This document shows positions 22,823 to 30,437 of a stretch of DNA of 38,063 bases, piece by piece (positions within the stretch are counted from its first letter, which is position 1; every line of letters starts with the position of its first letter). Below the pieces are notes generated by a model. The model was not told the origin of the DNA. It did not search any database and saw nothing but the letters and a program-made list of their open reading frames with translations. The translations under genes and the position numbers were made by a program. Source of the DNA: Pararhodospirillum oryzae (lineage in GTDB: Bacteria > Pseudomonadota > Alphaproteobacteria > Rhodospirillales > Rhodospirillaceae); the NCBI RefSeq assembly GCF_007992075.1, contig NZ_BJZO01000040.1, positions 1-38,063 of the forward strand, written 5' to 3'.

Positions 22823-24121
22823 ATGGATTCCTTCACGCCCGCCGAAAGCCTGGATCCCGCCCTCGGGAGCGACGAAACCCCGCCGCCGGCCGAATCGCTG
22901 GCCGCCCTGATCGCGTGGATCCAAGATAACCTGGGCCGGCTGCTGGGCTCGCGCGCGGCGCGGGTGCGGGTATCGGGCTTGCGCCGCCCCGCCGACGCCG
23001 AGGCCCTGGGGCTGGCGCTGCGCGACCTCGCCCGCGATCCCGACGTGCGGGTGTTCGCGCTGCCGGGCGGTGATCTTCTGGTTTTACTGCACCAAACCGA
23101 CGCGCCCCGGCTGTGCGCCGTCCTCGCCGCGTTTTGCGCGGCCCATCCCAGGAACCCCCTGTGCCGGACGCTGCCGGGGCCGGGGCAGGATACCCCCTTG
23201 ATCCGCTGGCATTCGCTCACCCGCGAGGGGGCGGCCCTGCTGGCCTGGGCCGAGCGCGTGCTGGTGGCCCACAAGGAAGCCGCCGGCGGCCCCCAGGCGC
23301 CGCCGGGCTCGCGCCAGCGGCTGGCCGCGCCCGGGGCGCCGGGGCCGATGCGCCCGCGCGGGCGTCCGCTCACGCCCGAGGTGCTGGATCGCCTGGAACG
23401 GGGCCTGGCCGATGCCGACCTGTCGTCGCAGGTCCGCCGTCAGCGCATGGTGGCGGTGGAGCCCGACGGCCAGCTGCGCCCCGTGGGCACCGAGTTGTTC
23501 ATGAACATCGGCGAACTGCGCCAGACCATCGCGCCCGAGTTCGATCTGGCGTCGAACCCGTGGCTGTTTCGCCGCCTGACCGCGACCCTGGATCGCTGCA
23601 TGGTGACCCATATCGGGGGCTACGTCGCCGCCGTGGACACGCCCCTGGTCAGCGTGAACCTGAACCTGGACACCATCCTGGGGCCCGGGTTCCAGGCCAT
23701 CCAGGCGGCGGCGGCCCTGATCCCGCACGGTACCATCGTGCTGGAACTGCGCCTTGACGACATCATGGCCGACCTGCCCGCCTATCTGTACGCGCGCGAG
23801 TACGTGCACCAGCATGGATTCAAGGTGCTGATCGATGGCCTGGGCGCGCAGGCATTGCTGTGGATTGACCGCACCCGGCTGGGGGCCGATTATCTCAAGG
23901 CCATGTGGTCGCCCGACATGAAGGCCCTGCTGGCCGCGCCCGAGGGCGCGGTGCTGAGCGCCCGCCTGCGGGCCTTCGATCCGCGCACCCTCATCCTGGG
24001 CCGCTGCGACGACGCGGCGGCGGTCGAGGCCGGGCGGTCGTTGGGGTGCACCGTGTTCCAGGGCTTTTATCTGGATGAACTGCTGCGCGACGGCCGCGCC
24101 CACGCCCCGCCATCCCCTTGA
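22823..24121 (+). CDS. Degenerate EAL-fold protein B
   Basis: About 432 residues and apparently a paralogue of the preceding gene. Shared landmarks are SVNLNLDTI, IVLELRLDDIM, KVLIDGLGAQ, DYLKAMWSPD and VFQGFYLDE. As in its neighbour, DDFG reads IDGL and KID reads KAM, so it too looks inactive as a phosphodiesterase. It keeps an Arg-rich linker (about 165-210) but lacks the Cys-rich tail. The N-terminal 150 residues are unassigned. The start could be the ATG at 22823 or a TTG at 22802 overlapping the upstream stop (TTGA); either way the two genes are directly adjacent and probably one transcript. Confidence 0.72.
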   Translation: MDSFTPAESLDPALGSDETPPPAESLAALIAWIQDNLGRLLGSRAARVRVSGLRRPADAEALGLALRDLARDPDVRVFALPGGDLLVLLHQTDAPRLCAVLAAFCAAHPRNPLCRTLPGPGQDTPLIRWHSLTREGAALLAWAERVLVAHKEAAGGPQAPPGSRQRLAAPGAPGPMRPRGRPLTPEVLDRLERGLADADLSSQVRRQRMVAVEPDGQLRPVGTELFMNIGELRQTIAPEFDLASNPWLFRRLTATLDRCMVTHIGGYVAAVDTPLVSVNLNLDTILGPGFQAIQAAAALIPHGTIVLELRLDDIMADLPAYLYAREYVHQHGFKVLIDGLGAQALLWIDRTRLGADYLKAMWSPDMKALLAAPEGAVLSARLRAFDPRTLILGRCDDAAAVEAGRSLGCTVFQGFYLDELLRDGRAHAPPSP

Positions 24122-24184
24122 GCGCGCCCGTGCCGTGCCGGGGTGTTTTTTGTGTTTTTCGCTTCTGTTCGGGATGCTTCGCGC

Positions 24185-25027
24185 ATGATGCCTGCCCTGC
24201 CCTCTTCCCTGGAGCCGGCCCTGGAGGCCCGGGATCTGTCCAAGGTGTTCCACGATGCCCGGCGCGGCCCGGTCCACGCGGTCGAGGCCCTGTCGTTCCA
24301 GGTCGGGCCCGGGCAGGTGGTCGGGCTGCTGGGTGGCAACGGCGCGGGCAAGACCACCACGCTGTCCATGCTGCTGGGCCTGCTGCTGCCCTCGGGCGGG
24401 GTGGCGCGGGTGCTGGGAATCGACATGGCCCGCGATCGCCACCGGGCGCTCGCGCGCATGAACTTTTCCAGCCCCTACGTGGACCTGCCCCATCGCCTCA
24501 GCGCGCGCGAGAACCTCAGCGTGTACGCCCGCCTTTACGACGTGCCCAAGCCCGGCCAGGTGATCGCCCGCCTGGCCGGCGACCTCGACCTGGAGGCCGT
24601 CTTGGACCGGCCCACCGGGCGGCTGTCGGCCGGGCAGAAAACCCGCGTGGCCCTGGCCCGCGCGCTGCTCAACGATCCCGCCGTGCTGCTTTTGGACGAA
24701 CCCACCGCGTCGCTGGACCCCGACACCGGCGACTGGGTGCGCGGCTACCTGCAAGAGTGGCAACGGCGCACCGGTGCCGCCATCTTGCTTGCCAGCCACA
24801 ACATGGGCGAAGTGGAACGCCTGTGCGACGACGTGGTGATCCTGAAAGGGGGCCGGCTGGCCGAACACGGCACCCCGGCCGAGCTGCGCGCGCGCTGGGG
24901 CCGCGAGCGGCTGGAGGATGTGTTTCTCGACGTGGCGCGCGGCCAGGGGCAATCCCGCCCGACGCGACCGGAAGGACCGGGGGAGCCGCACCCTCCGGCC
25001 GAGCCGCCCGAAGGAGAGGGGCTGTGA
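24185..25027 (+). CDS. ABC transporter ATP-binding protein without a permease
   Basis: 280 residues, one ABC domain plus a short polar tail rich in Gly, Pro and Glu. Walker A is GGNGAGKTT, the signature is LSAGQKTR, Walker B is VLLLDEPTASLD and the switch is ASHNM. At the Q-loop the residue is Ser (RMNFSSPYVDL), seen in some ABC-2-type ATPases. The closest style is ABC-2 export ATPases (drug, polysaccharide, NatA-like). No permease lies in the window, so it either pairs with one elsewhere or acts otherwise. The start at 24185 is followed by another ATG at 24188, with a weak ribosome binding site. Its TGA overlaps the GTG start of the Anbu gene (GTGA). Confidence 0.85.
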   Translation: MMPALPSSLEPALEARDLSKVFHDARRGPVHAVEALSFQVGPGQVVGLLGGNGAGKTTTLSMLLGLLLPSGGVARVLGIDMARDRHRALARMNFSSPYVDLPHRLSARENLSVYARLYDVPKPGQVIARLAGDLDLEAVLDRPTGRLSAGQKTRVALARALLNDPAVLLLDEPTASLDPDTGDWVRGYLQEWQRRTGAAILLASHNMGEVERLCDDVVILKGGRLAEHGTPAELRARWGRERLEDVFLDVARGQGQSRPTRPEGPGEPHPPAEPPEGEGL

Positions 25028-25842
25028 CCTACTGCTTGGGAATACTCCTGGAAGACGGCCTGGTGATGATGGCCGACACCCGCACCAACGCGGGCGTGGA
25101 CAACGTGGCGACGTTTCGCAAGCTCCGGGTGTGGGAACGCCCGGGCGAACGCGTGATCGTGCTGCTGTCGGCCGGCAACCTCGCCATCACCCAGTCGGTG
25201 GTGGCACTGCTCGAAGACTCGGTGCGCTGGGAAGAGCACGAGGAAATGGCGCCCGGCCCCCACGGCCGCCTGATGAGCGTTCCCGGCCTGACCGCCGCCG
25301 CGCGGGCGGTGGGCGAGGCGGTGCGCGCCGTCCACCGCCGCGACGCCGCCGCGCTGCGCGAACAGGGCAACGACTTCGTGTGCTCGTTCCTGCTGGGCGG
25401 ACAGGTGGCGGGCGGACCCATGCGCCTTTTCATGATCTACGCCGCCGGCAACTTCATCGAGGCGGGCGAGGACACGCCCTTCTTGCAAATCGGCGAAACC
25501 AAGTACGGCAAGCCGATTCTCGACCGGGTGGTCAATCACGAAACCTCGCTGGCGCAGGCGGCCAAATGCGCGCTGGTGTCGTTTGATTCCACCATGCGCT
25601 CAAACCTGTCGGTGGGCCCGCCGATCGACCTGTTGATCTACCGCCGCGACACCCTGGGCGCACCCATCCGCCGCCGTTTCCAGGCCGACGACCCCTATTT
25701 GCTGGGCGTGCGCGACCTGTGGGGCGAAGGCGTGCGCCAACTCTTCCTCGACCTCCCCGACCTCCCCTTCGCCCCCGACGTCACCCCTCCCCTGCTCGGC
25801 GCACCCTCGCCGATGGACACGGACCCGCTCGACGAGGAGTAA
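25024..25842 (+). CDS. Proteasome-like protease Anbu (bacterial proteasome homologue)
   Basis: 272 residues of the Anbu/BPH family, N-terminal nucleophile hydrolases related to HslV and 20S beta subunits. After the initiator comes Thr, the predicted nucleophile (VTYCLGILLEDGLVMMADTR). With that Thr as 1, Asp17 (ADTRTNAG) and Lys32 (FRKLRVW) complete the expected triad. GNDFVCSFLLGGQV and LMSVPGL are also typical. The C-terminal tail is Pro/Asp-rich. The start is GTG, overlapping the stop of the ABC ATPase gene by 4 nt. Anbu usually sits with circularly permuted ATP-grasp, alpha-E and transglutaminase-like genes; none is here. Substrate and role are unknown in general. Confidence 0.92.
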   Translation: MTYCLGILLEDGLVMMADTRTNAGVDNVATFRKLRVWERPGERVIVLLSAGNLAITQSVVALLEDSVRWEEHEEMAPGPHGRLMSVPGLTAAARAVGEAVRAVHRRDAAALREQGNDFVCSFLLGGQVAGGPMRLFMIYAAGNFIEAGEDTPFLQIGETKYGKPILDRVVNHETSLAQAAKCALVSFDSTMRSNLSVGPPIDLLIYRRDTLGAPIRRRFQADDPYLLGVRDLWGEGVRQLFLDLPDLPFAPDVTPPLLGAPSPMDTDPLDEE

Positions 25843-26209
25843 GGAGGGCGGGGGCAGGTGGTGGACGAGGGGGCGAGGCTTGGTGCTCAGGGCTTCGCCC
25901 TTCGGGGGCTGCCGCCCCCAAACCCCCGCCAGGGAAGGCTCCGCCTCCCCTGACCCCTGATTTATTATTACTTTTTATTTTACATGACCGATAAACAATT
26001 TCTTCATTTTGCAAATTGTATATCATTATTATTTTGTTTTAGAGATATTATGAAAATTCTGTGTGATTTTTTTTAAGGGTTGTCATTTGACTACGAAAAA
26101 CCCTTTGGCGCAATAAACACACCACTTTGTAACCATAGTTTTGTTTTTTCTTGTCGGCAGCCAAGTTATTCGGTATAACCGGATCGGAATATTTTTGGTG
26201 GAGATGGTC
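25843..26209. other. Junction between GC-rich chromosome and AT-rich island
   Basis: 367 nt. The left part (to about 25955) is GC-rich and holds three hairpins; the right part is abruptly AT-rich (T/A runs from about 25960), marking the island edge. I see no transposase remnant, tRNA or clear direct repeat at the border, and no confident promoter; TTGACT (26087-26092) has no good -10 partner. Confidence 0.7.
25890..25980 (+). terminator. Triple-hairpin cassette closing the Anbu operon
   Basis: In series: GGGC/GCCC (25890-25900), GGGGGC/GCCCCC with a 4-nt loop (25904-25919), and AGGG-AGG against CCT-CCCT (25931-25951). A T-rich stretch (25960-25980) follows. The last hairpin plus T tract can act as an intrinsic terminator about 90 nt after the Anbu stop. 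The whole looks like a small intergenic cassette that might occur elsewhere in the genome. Confidence 0.6.
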
Positions 26210-27385
26210 ATGGTCAAAGAAGAGGATTGGTGTGATGATTACAATGAAAGCTCTGGTGAAGCTGATGAGAATCAAATCGACGAATACGATATAACGTCTA
26301 CGCCAAATGATTTTAATGTTTTGACTTTGAATAGTTTTGTGGAGGCTGGGGCAGTTAGGATTCCGGGATTTCAAAGAAATTTTGTTTGGGATCATCCACG
26401 TGCTTCGAAACTGATTGAATCCCTTATACTTGGCCTTCCTGTTCCGCAAATTTTTTTATATGAACAAGCTCGGAATAAATTTTTGGTGATTGATGGCCAA
26501 CAAAGACTTATGACCATTTATTATTTCATGAAAATGCGTTTCCCGAGAAAAGATAAAAGGGTCGAAATTAGAGAGATTTTTGATAAAAATGGAAAAATTA
26601 CAGATGAAATTCTTCATGACAGCAATTATTTTGACGAATTTAAGCTTAGGCTGCCCAGTAGTATCCCCGAAAATACAAATAAGTTTCACGGATTGAATTA
26701 CGCAAGGCTTGGAGAGTATAAGACTCAATTTGAGTTGAGGCCGATTCGTAATATTGTTGTAAAGCAAAATGCTCCGTCTGACGATGATTCTTCAATGTAT
26801 GAAATCTTTAACCGCTTGAATACAGGAGGTGTTAATCTTCGGGCGCAGGAAATACGTACGAGTATGTATCATTCAAGATTTTATGAAATGCTTTATCGAG
26901 TAAATAGAAATTCGGAGTGGAGGTCTATAATTACATTCAGTGATCCAGATATACATATGAAAGATATTGAAATTATTCTGCGAGGATATGCTCTACTTAT
27001 TGATGGGCATAACTATGCTCCGTCCATGCTTCGTTTTCTCAATAAATTTTCTCGACAATGCAGAGGGCATACAGAACAATATAATGAATACCTTGAAAAT
27101 TTGTTCAAATCTTTTTTGACTTCATGTCAGGAGTTTCCTGAGGGTGCGTTTTTAAACAATAAAAATAAGCGCTTTAATATAGCTTTATATGAAGCTGTTT
27201 TTACCGCTGCATGTCGTGACGCTTTAAAGGAGAACCGTATATTAAATTCATTAATTGATTACAAATCAGTTGATGCTCTTAAGAATGACCAAGCATTTAA
27301 TAATGCCGCCCAAGAAGGAACGACAGGGACATCGAACGTAAAAACTCGCCTATCACGCGCTGCTGATATTATTAAGTTTATATAG
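26210..27385 (+). CDS. DUF262 (ParB/Srx-like) domain protein, likely defence component
   Basis: 391 residues, AT-rich codons unlike all neighbours. The DUF262 hallmarks are IPGFQRNFVWD (51-61), FLVIDGQQRLMTI (91-103, with the DGQQR motif) and IFNRLNTGGVNLRAQEIR (199-216). In GmrS/BrxU/SspE-type defence proteins this domain binds and hydrolyses nucleotides and often sits with a DUF1524 HNH nuclease; here no HNH domain follows, and the C-terminal 170 residues are unassigned. The likely partner is the HEPN protein encoded 11 nt downstream. GGTGGAG 6 nt before the ATG at 26210 decides the start. Acquired by horizontal transfer, judging by composition. Confidence 0.85.
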   Translation: MVKEEDWCDDYNESSGEADENQIDEYDITSTPNDFNVLTLNSFVEAGAVRIPGFQRNFVWDHPRASKLIESLILGLPVPQIFLYEQARNKFLVIDGQQRLMTIYYFMKMRFPRKDKRVEIREIFDKNGKITDEILHDSNYFDEFKLRLPSSIPENTNKFHGLNYARLGEYKTQFELRPIRNIVVKQNAPSDDDSSMYEIFNRLNTGGVNLRAQEIRTSMYHSRFYEMLYRVNRNSEWRSIITFSDPDIHMKDIEIILRGYALLIDGHNYAPSMLRFLNKFSRQCRGHTEQYNEYLENLFKSFLTSCQEFPEGAFLNNKNKRFNIALYEAVFTAACRDALKENRILNSLIDYKSVDALKNDQAFNNAAQEGTTGTSNVKTRLSRAADIIKFI

Positions 27386-27396
27386 AACATATCGCC

Positions 27397-27933
27397 ATGC
27401 ACTCAGCTGTTGAAAAAATGCACGGAGAGTTTAGCGAATTAATTCGCTTTCTGGATGATAATATGGAGATATCTCTTCGTGTATTTGTAGATGATACATT
27501 TCGCAAATCGCTCCTCCTTTGTGTCGCTAGTTTTTTTGAAAAAAACCTTTCAAATATCGTAGAGAATTATGTAAAAAAGACATCTGAGAACAATTTGGCA
27601 GTAGTTTGTTTGGTAAAAAATAAAGCAATTAACAGGCAGTATCACACTTGGTTTAACTGGAATGAAAACAATGCGAACTCTTTTTTTGGATTGTTTGGCG
27701 ACGATTTCAAAAATTTTATGAAAGAAAAAACAAAAAATGACGAACAACTGCGTCATTCAATTAAATCATTCATGGAAATCGGCAGTGAACGAAATAGGCT
27801 TGTTCACGAAAATTATGGAGCGTATACGCTTGAAAAAACCTCAGAAGAAATATTTTTATTATATAAATCATCTATATTTTTTTTAGAATCCATAGAGTGT
27901 TGCCTTGATGAATTCGGGAGAAATACAATTTAA
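27397..27933 (+). CDS. HEPN-domain protein (RxxxxH), predicted ribonuclease toxin
   Basis: 178 residues, mostly helical. The C-terminal part carries ERNRLVHENY with Arg132 and His137, the R-x4-6-H active-site motif of HEPN RNases. The N-terminal FRKSLLLCVASFFEKNLSNI resembles MAE_28990/RiboL-PSP-type HEPN families. It follows the DUF262 gene by 11 nt with the same AT-rich composition, so both are one unit. Such HEPN proteins typically cut RNA in abortive defence; the exact family needs an HMM search. The ribosome binding site is weak; translation may depend on coupling. A second Met at codon 8 is possible. Confidence 0.8.
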   Translation: MHSAVEKMHGEFSELIRFLDDNMEISLRVFVDDTFRKSLLLCVASFFEKNLSNIVENYVKKTSENNLAVVCLVKNKAINRQYHTWFNWNENNANSFFGLFGDDFKNFMKEKTKNDEQLRHSIKSFMEIGSERNRLVHENYGAYTLEKTSEEIFLLYKSSIFFLESIECCLDEFGRNTI

Positions 27934-27955
27934 GCAAGTAAATAACTGCTTTAAA
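27929..27955 (+). terminator. Weak hairpin at the island's right end
   Basis: TTTAAGCA (27929-27936) and TGCTTTAAA (27947-27955) form an imperfect stem that begins inside the HEPN stop codon region. Base composition returns to GC-rich right after it. It may end the DUF262-HEPN transcript; no T-run follows. Confidence 0.3.
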
Positions 27956-27994
27956 GAGCGAAGCGCCTTACGCCCCGCGATGAAGGTACCCTCC

Positions 27995-28024
27995 TTGCCC
28001 GGCTTGGCCAGTTGCCCATATTCT
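27995..28024 (+). promoter_or_regulatory. Candidate promoter of the Xre/RES operon
   Basis: TTGCCC (27995-28000) and TATTCT (28019-28024) are 18 nt apart, 25 nt upstream of the antitoxin start. A second TTGCCC (28012-28017) repeats inside the spacer and could serve as an antitoxin binding site for autoregulation. Confidence 0.45.
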
Positions 28025-28049
28025 GGGGGCGGTTGGCGTGGAGGGTGCC

Positions 28050-28481
28050 ATGAACACGGCTGTGCAGGCCTATGAGGTCGTCGGGGGGCGCGAGGTTCTT
28101 GGGATCGAGGTTGCCCATGGCCTGGATCTGGCGCGGGCGGTGCGTCGGGGGTTTCCTTCCCAGGCAGTCCAGCATCTTCTCGATAACGGTTGGCTGACCC
28201 TGGCCGAGCTTGATCATGTGGTGATGCCGCGCAAAACATGGTCGAACCGCAAGCGCGCGGGCACGTTGACGGCGGAACAATCCGACCGCCTGATCCGGGT
28301 CGCCCGGGTTCTGGCGTTGGCCGAGGAAACCTTCGCCGATCGCTCCAAGGGGCACGACTGGCTGCGCCGGGCGACAACGGCCCTGGGGGGGGAGCGGCCC
28401 CTTGATCTCCTTGATACCGAGGAAGGCGCTCGCGAGGTTGAAACCGTTTTGGGGCGGATCGCCCATGGCCTTGCGGTTTGA
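28050..28481 (+). CDS. Xre/MbcA/ParS-type antitoxin (RES partner)
   Basis: 143 residues. The N-terminal half is an Xre-like HTH region; the C-terminal half has the DUF2384 toxin-binding unit: RVARVLALAEETFADRSKGH, then WLRRATTALGGERPLDLL and a terminal VETVLGRIAHGLAV. These antitoxins cap the RES toxin and repress their own promoter. The ATG at 28050 has GGAGG a few nt upstream; a GTG at 28038 is an alternative. The RES toxin ATG follows the stop directly (TGAATG). Its GC-rich composition contrasts with the preceding AT-rich island. Confidence 0.88.
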   Translation: MNTAVQAYEVVGGREVLGIEVAHGLDLARAVRRGFPSQAVQHLLDNGWLTLAELDHVVMPRKTWSNRKRAGTLTAEQSDRLIRVARVLALAEETFADRSKGHDWLRRATTALGGERPLDLLDTEEGAREVETVLGRIAHGLAV

Positions 28482-28913
28482 ATGGCTTGGCGGATCTGCA
28501 AGCGCTGTCATGCCGATCTTGGCGGCACGGGGGCCCGGCTCTTTGGCGGACGCTGGAACAGCCCGGGGCGGGCGTTGGTATACACGGCGGCAACGGCCGA
28601 ACTGGCGGTTCTTGAGGTCCGCGTTCACCTTGATTTGCCACCGGATTTGATTCCAAGCGACTTCGTTTTGATGGAGATCGATTTAACGGCTCTTGCCGCT
28701 GAAGAGGTGGTCTCTCTTCCGGCCGACCCCACGGCCTTCGGCGACCGGTGGCTGGTCGAGGCCCGCAGTCCGGTGTTGCGCGTTCCTTCGTTCATCGTTC
28801 CGGAAGCGAGCAATCTCCTGCTCAATCCAGCCCATCCCCAAGCCGGCGCGGCGCGGGTGGTGGGGATGCGCGATTTTACGTTCGACCGTCGCCTGTGGCG
28901 CCCCCTGTCGTGA
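28482..28913 (+). CDS. RES-domain toxin (NAD+ phosphorylase family)
   Basis: 143 residues with the RES family residues: Arg24 in LFGGRWNSPG, Glu45 in AVLEVRVHL, and Ser103 in VPSFIVPEASNLLLNPAHP. RES toxins degrade NAD+ in the cytoplasm and arrest growth when freed from their Xre antitoxin. The N-terminus is short (MAWRICKRCH), with two Cys. Its ATG abuts the antitoxin stop codon, so synthesis is coupled. All key residues are present, so I expect an active toxin. Together with the neighbouring DUF262-HEPN pair it makes this spot rich in growth-arrest modules. Confidence 0.9.
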   Translation: MAWRICKRCHADLGGTGARLFGGRWNSPGRALVYTAATAELAVLEVRVHLDLPPDLIPSDFVLMEIDLTALAAEEVVSLPADPTAFGDRWLVEARSPVLRVPSFIVPEASNLLLNPAHPQAGAARVVGMRDFTFDRRLWRPLS

Positions 28914-28938
28914 TCCGACTCGGCCCAATTCCCGGGGT

Positions 28939-28981
28939 CCGGGGCCTTGCGGCCCCGGCGGGGAGCGGGGCGGAGCCCCGC
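28939..28981. terminator. Two strong hairpins between RES and the ABC1 kinase gene
   Basis: CCGGGGCC/GGCCCCGG with a TTGC loop (28939-28958) and GCGGGGC/GCCCCGC with a GGA loop (28965-28981). They lie between convergent stops at 28913 and 29013 and may end both transcripts. A U-poor CCTTGTT follows on the plus strand. Confidence 0.55.
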
Positions 28982-29012
28982 CCTTGTTCGTGCAAATCCC
29001 CTCCCCTTCCCC

Positions 29013-30353
29013 TCAGGCGAGGCCGGCCAGGGACAGGGCTTCGGCCTGGCGGGTGGCGAGGCGGGTTTCGTCGAATTCCTCGATCACCTCGTGGAACATC
29101 TGGTACCAGTTGATTTGCGCGTCCAGGTGCCAGAACACGCTGCCCAGGCCAATGGCGGCGCGGTCCATCAGGACGAATTCGCGCGGCGGCTTGACGCCCC
29201 CGAACCCCTTGAGGTCGGCGTGGACCTTTTCCGCCACCTTGCGGCCGATCTGGCCGCCGGCGGGCATGTCCTCGCGGATCACGCGCATCCGGTCTTCCAG
29301 CAGCGGGCCGTAGATGAAGCGGGCCCACTGGTTCAAGATGTCGATCAGCTCCTTGCTGAGGTTGCCAAAGCCCCAGGTTTCATAGGCGTGGACGGCGCGT
29401 TCGGTGTCGTTGTCGCGCAGCGCGAAGTACAGGTCGATCACGCCCTTGACGAACGCGGGGCGGAAGACGCGAATGGCGCCGAAATCCAGCAGATTCAGCG
29501 AAAGATCCTCGCGCACCGTGTAGTTGCCCAGGTGCGGGTCGCCGTGGATGACGCCGAAGTTGTAGAAGGGCACGTACCAGGCCCGGAACATGTTATGGGC
29601 GATCTGGTTGCGCTCTTCCTGGCTGTGGTCGGCGAAGCTGAGCATGCGCGCGCCCTCCAGCCAGGTCATGGTCAGCAGGCGGTCGGTGGACAACTCGTCA
29701 ATCGGCTGGGGCACGTGAACGGTGGGTTCATGGGCCAGCATGTGGGTGTACAGGCGCATGTTGCGCGCCTCGCGGCCGTAGTCCAGTTCCTCGCGCAGGC
29801 GGTCGGCCAGTTCGGCGTGCAGCTCGGTGGGATCGATGGCGCCGTCATAGCGGCGATACAGGCCGATGAAGACCTTGAGCTGGCGCAGGTCCGCTTCCAC
29901 CACCGACGACATGTCGGGGTATTGCAGCTTGCAGGCCAACGGGCGGCCATCATGGTGAGTGGCGCGGTGCACCTGCCCCAGCGACGCGGCGGCGGCGGCT
30001 TCGCGGTCGAACGAGCCGAAGCGGCTTTCCCAATCGGGGCCCAGTTCGGCGCTCATGCGGCGCTTGACGAAGGGCCAGCCCATGCGCGGCGCGTCGGCCT
30101 GAAGCTGGGCGAGTTCGGCCACGTATTCCTTGGGCAGCGCGTCGGGGATGGTGGAAAGGATCTGGGCCACCTTCATCAGGGGGCCTTTCAAGGTGCCCAG
30201 CACCTGGCGGATCTCGGCGGCCAGCCGGGCGTCGTCGCCCTTGCGGCCCAGGTAGCGCTCGCCGGCGGCGCGCACGGCCAGGGTGCCCATCGAGGTCGAA
30301 ACGCGGGCATAACGGCGCACGCGCCCGCCCAGGGTGTTGGCTTCGCTGGTCAT
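29013..30353 (-). CDS. ABC1/AarF/UbiB-family atypical kinase
   Basis: 446 residues. It has the ABC1-family hallmarks: KGPLMKVAQILS (56-67, a KxGQ-type motif with Val-Ala in place of x-Gly), the Ala-rich loop AAAAASLGQVHRA, the catalytic HGDPHLGNY and the metal-binding LLDFGAIR. The family supports coenzyme Q biosynthesis and lipid homeostasis as ATPases rather than protein kinases. It lacks the C-terminal membrane helices of UbiB, so it is closer to the AarF/ADCK-like group. AAGGA lies 9 nt before the ATG. It follows the M3 peptidase gene by 84 nt, with a strong hairpin between. Confidence 0.9.
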   Translation of the reverse strand: MTSEANTLGGRVRRYARVSTSMGTLAVRAAGERYLGRKGDDARLAAEIRQVLGTLKGPLMKVAQILSTIPDALPKEYVAELAQLQADAPRMGWPFVKRRMSAELGPDWESRFGSFDREAAAAASLGQVHRATHHDGRPLACKLQYPDMSSVVEADLRQLKVFIGLYRRYDGAIDPTELHAELADRLREELDYGREARNMRLYTHMLAHEPTVHVPQPIDELSTDRLLTMTWLEGARMLSFADHSQEERNQIAHNMFRAWYVPFYNFGVIHGDPHLGNYTVREDLSLNLLDFGAIRVFRPAFVKGVIDLYFALRDNDTERAVHAYETWGFGNLSKELIDILNQWARFIYGPLLEDRMRVIREDMPAGGQIGRKVAEKVHADLKGFGGVKPPREFVLMDRAAIGLGSVFWHLDAQINWYQMFHEVIEEFDETRLATRQAEALSLAGLA

Positions 30354-30377
30354 GGTCTTGCTTCCTTGCCTTGATGA

Positions 30378-30419
30378 GCGCGCGGGCGCACTGCCGAACT
30401 CGGGGTGCGCGCCCGCGCG
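30378..30419 (-). terminator. Strong intercistronic hairpin between M3 peptidase and ABC1 kinase
   Basis: GCGCGCGGGCGCAC (30378-30391) pairs with GTGCGCGCCCGCGCG (30405-30419) with one small bulge. It lies in the 84-nt gap between two same-strand genes and could attenuate or stabilise. No U-run follows. Confidence 0.45.
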
Positions 30420-30437
30420 TGGCCTGGGGCCCCAGGC

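Noticed and set aside
23084-24991. 635-codon minus-strand frame
   Set aside because: Antisense to the second EAL-like gene and the ABC ATPase, with no recognisable motif.
25960-27960. Insertion sequence or prophage remnant carrying the AT-rich island
   Set aside because: No transposase, integrase, terminal inverted repeats or target duplication is visible at either edge.
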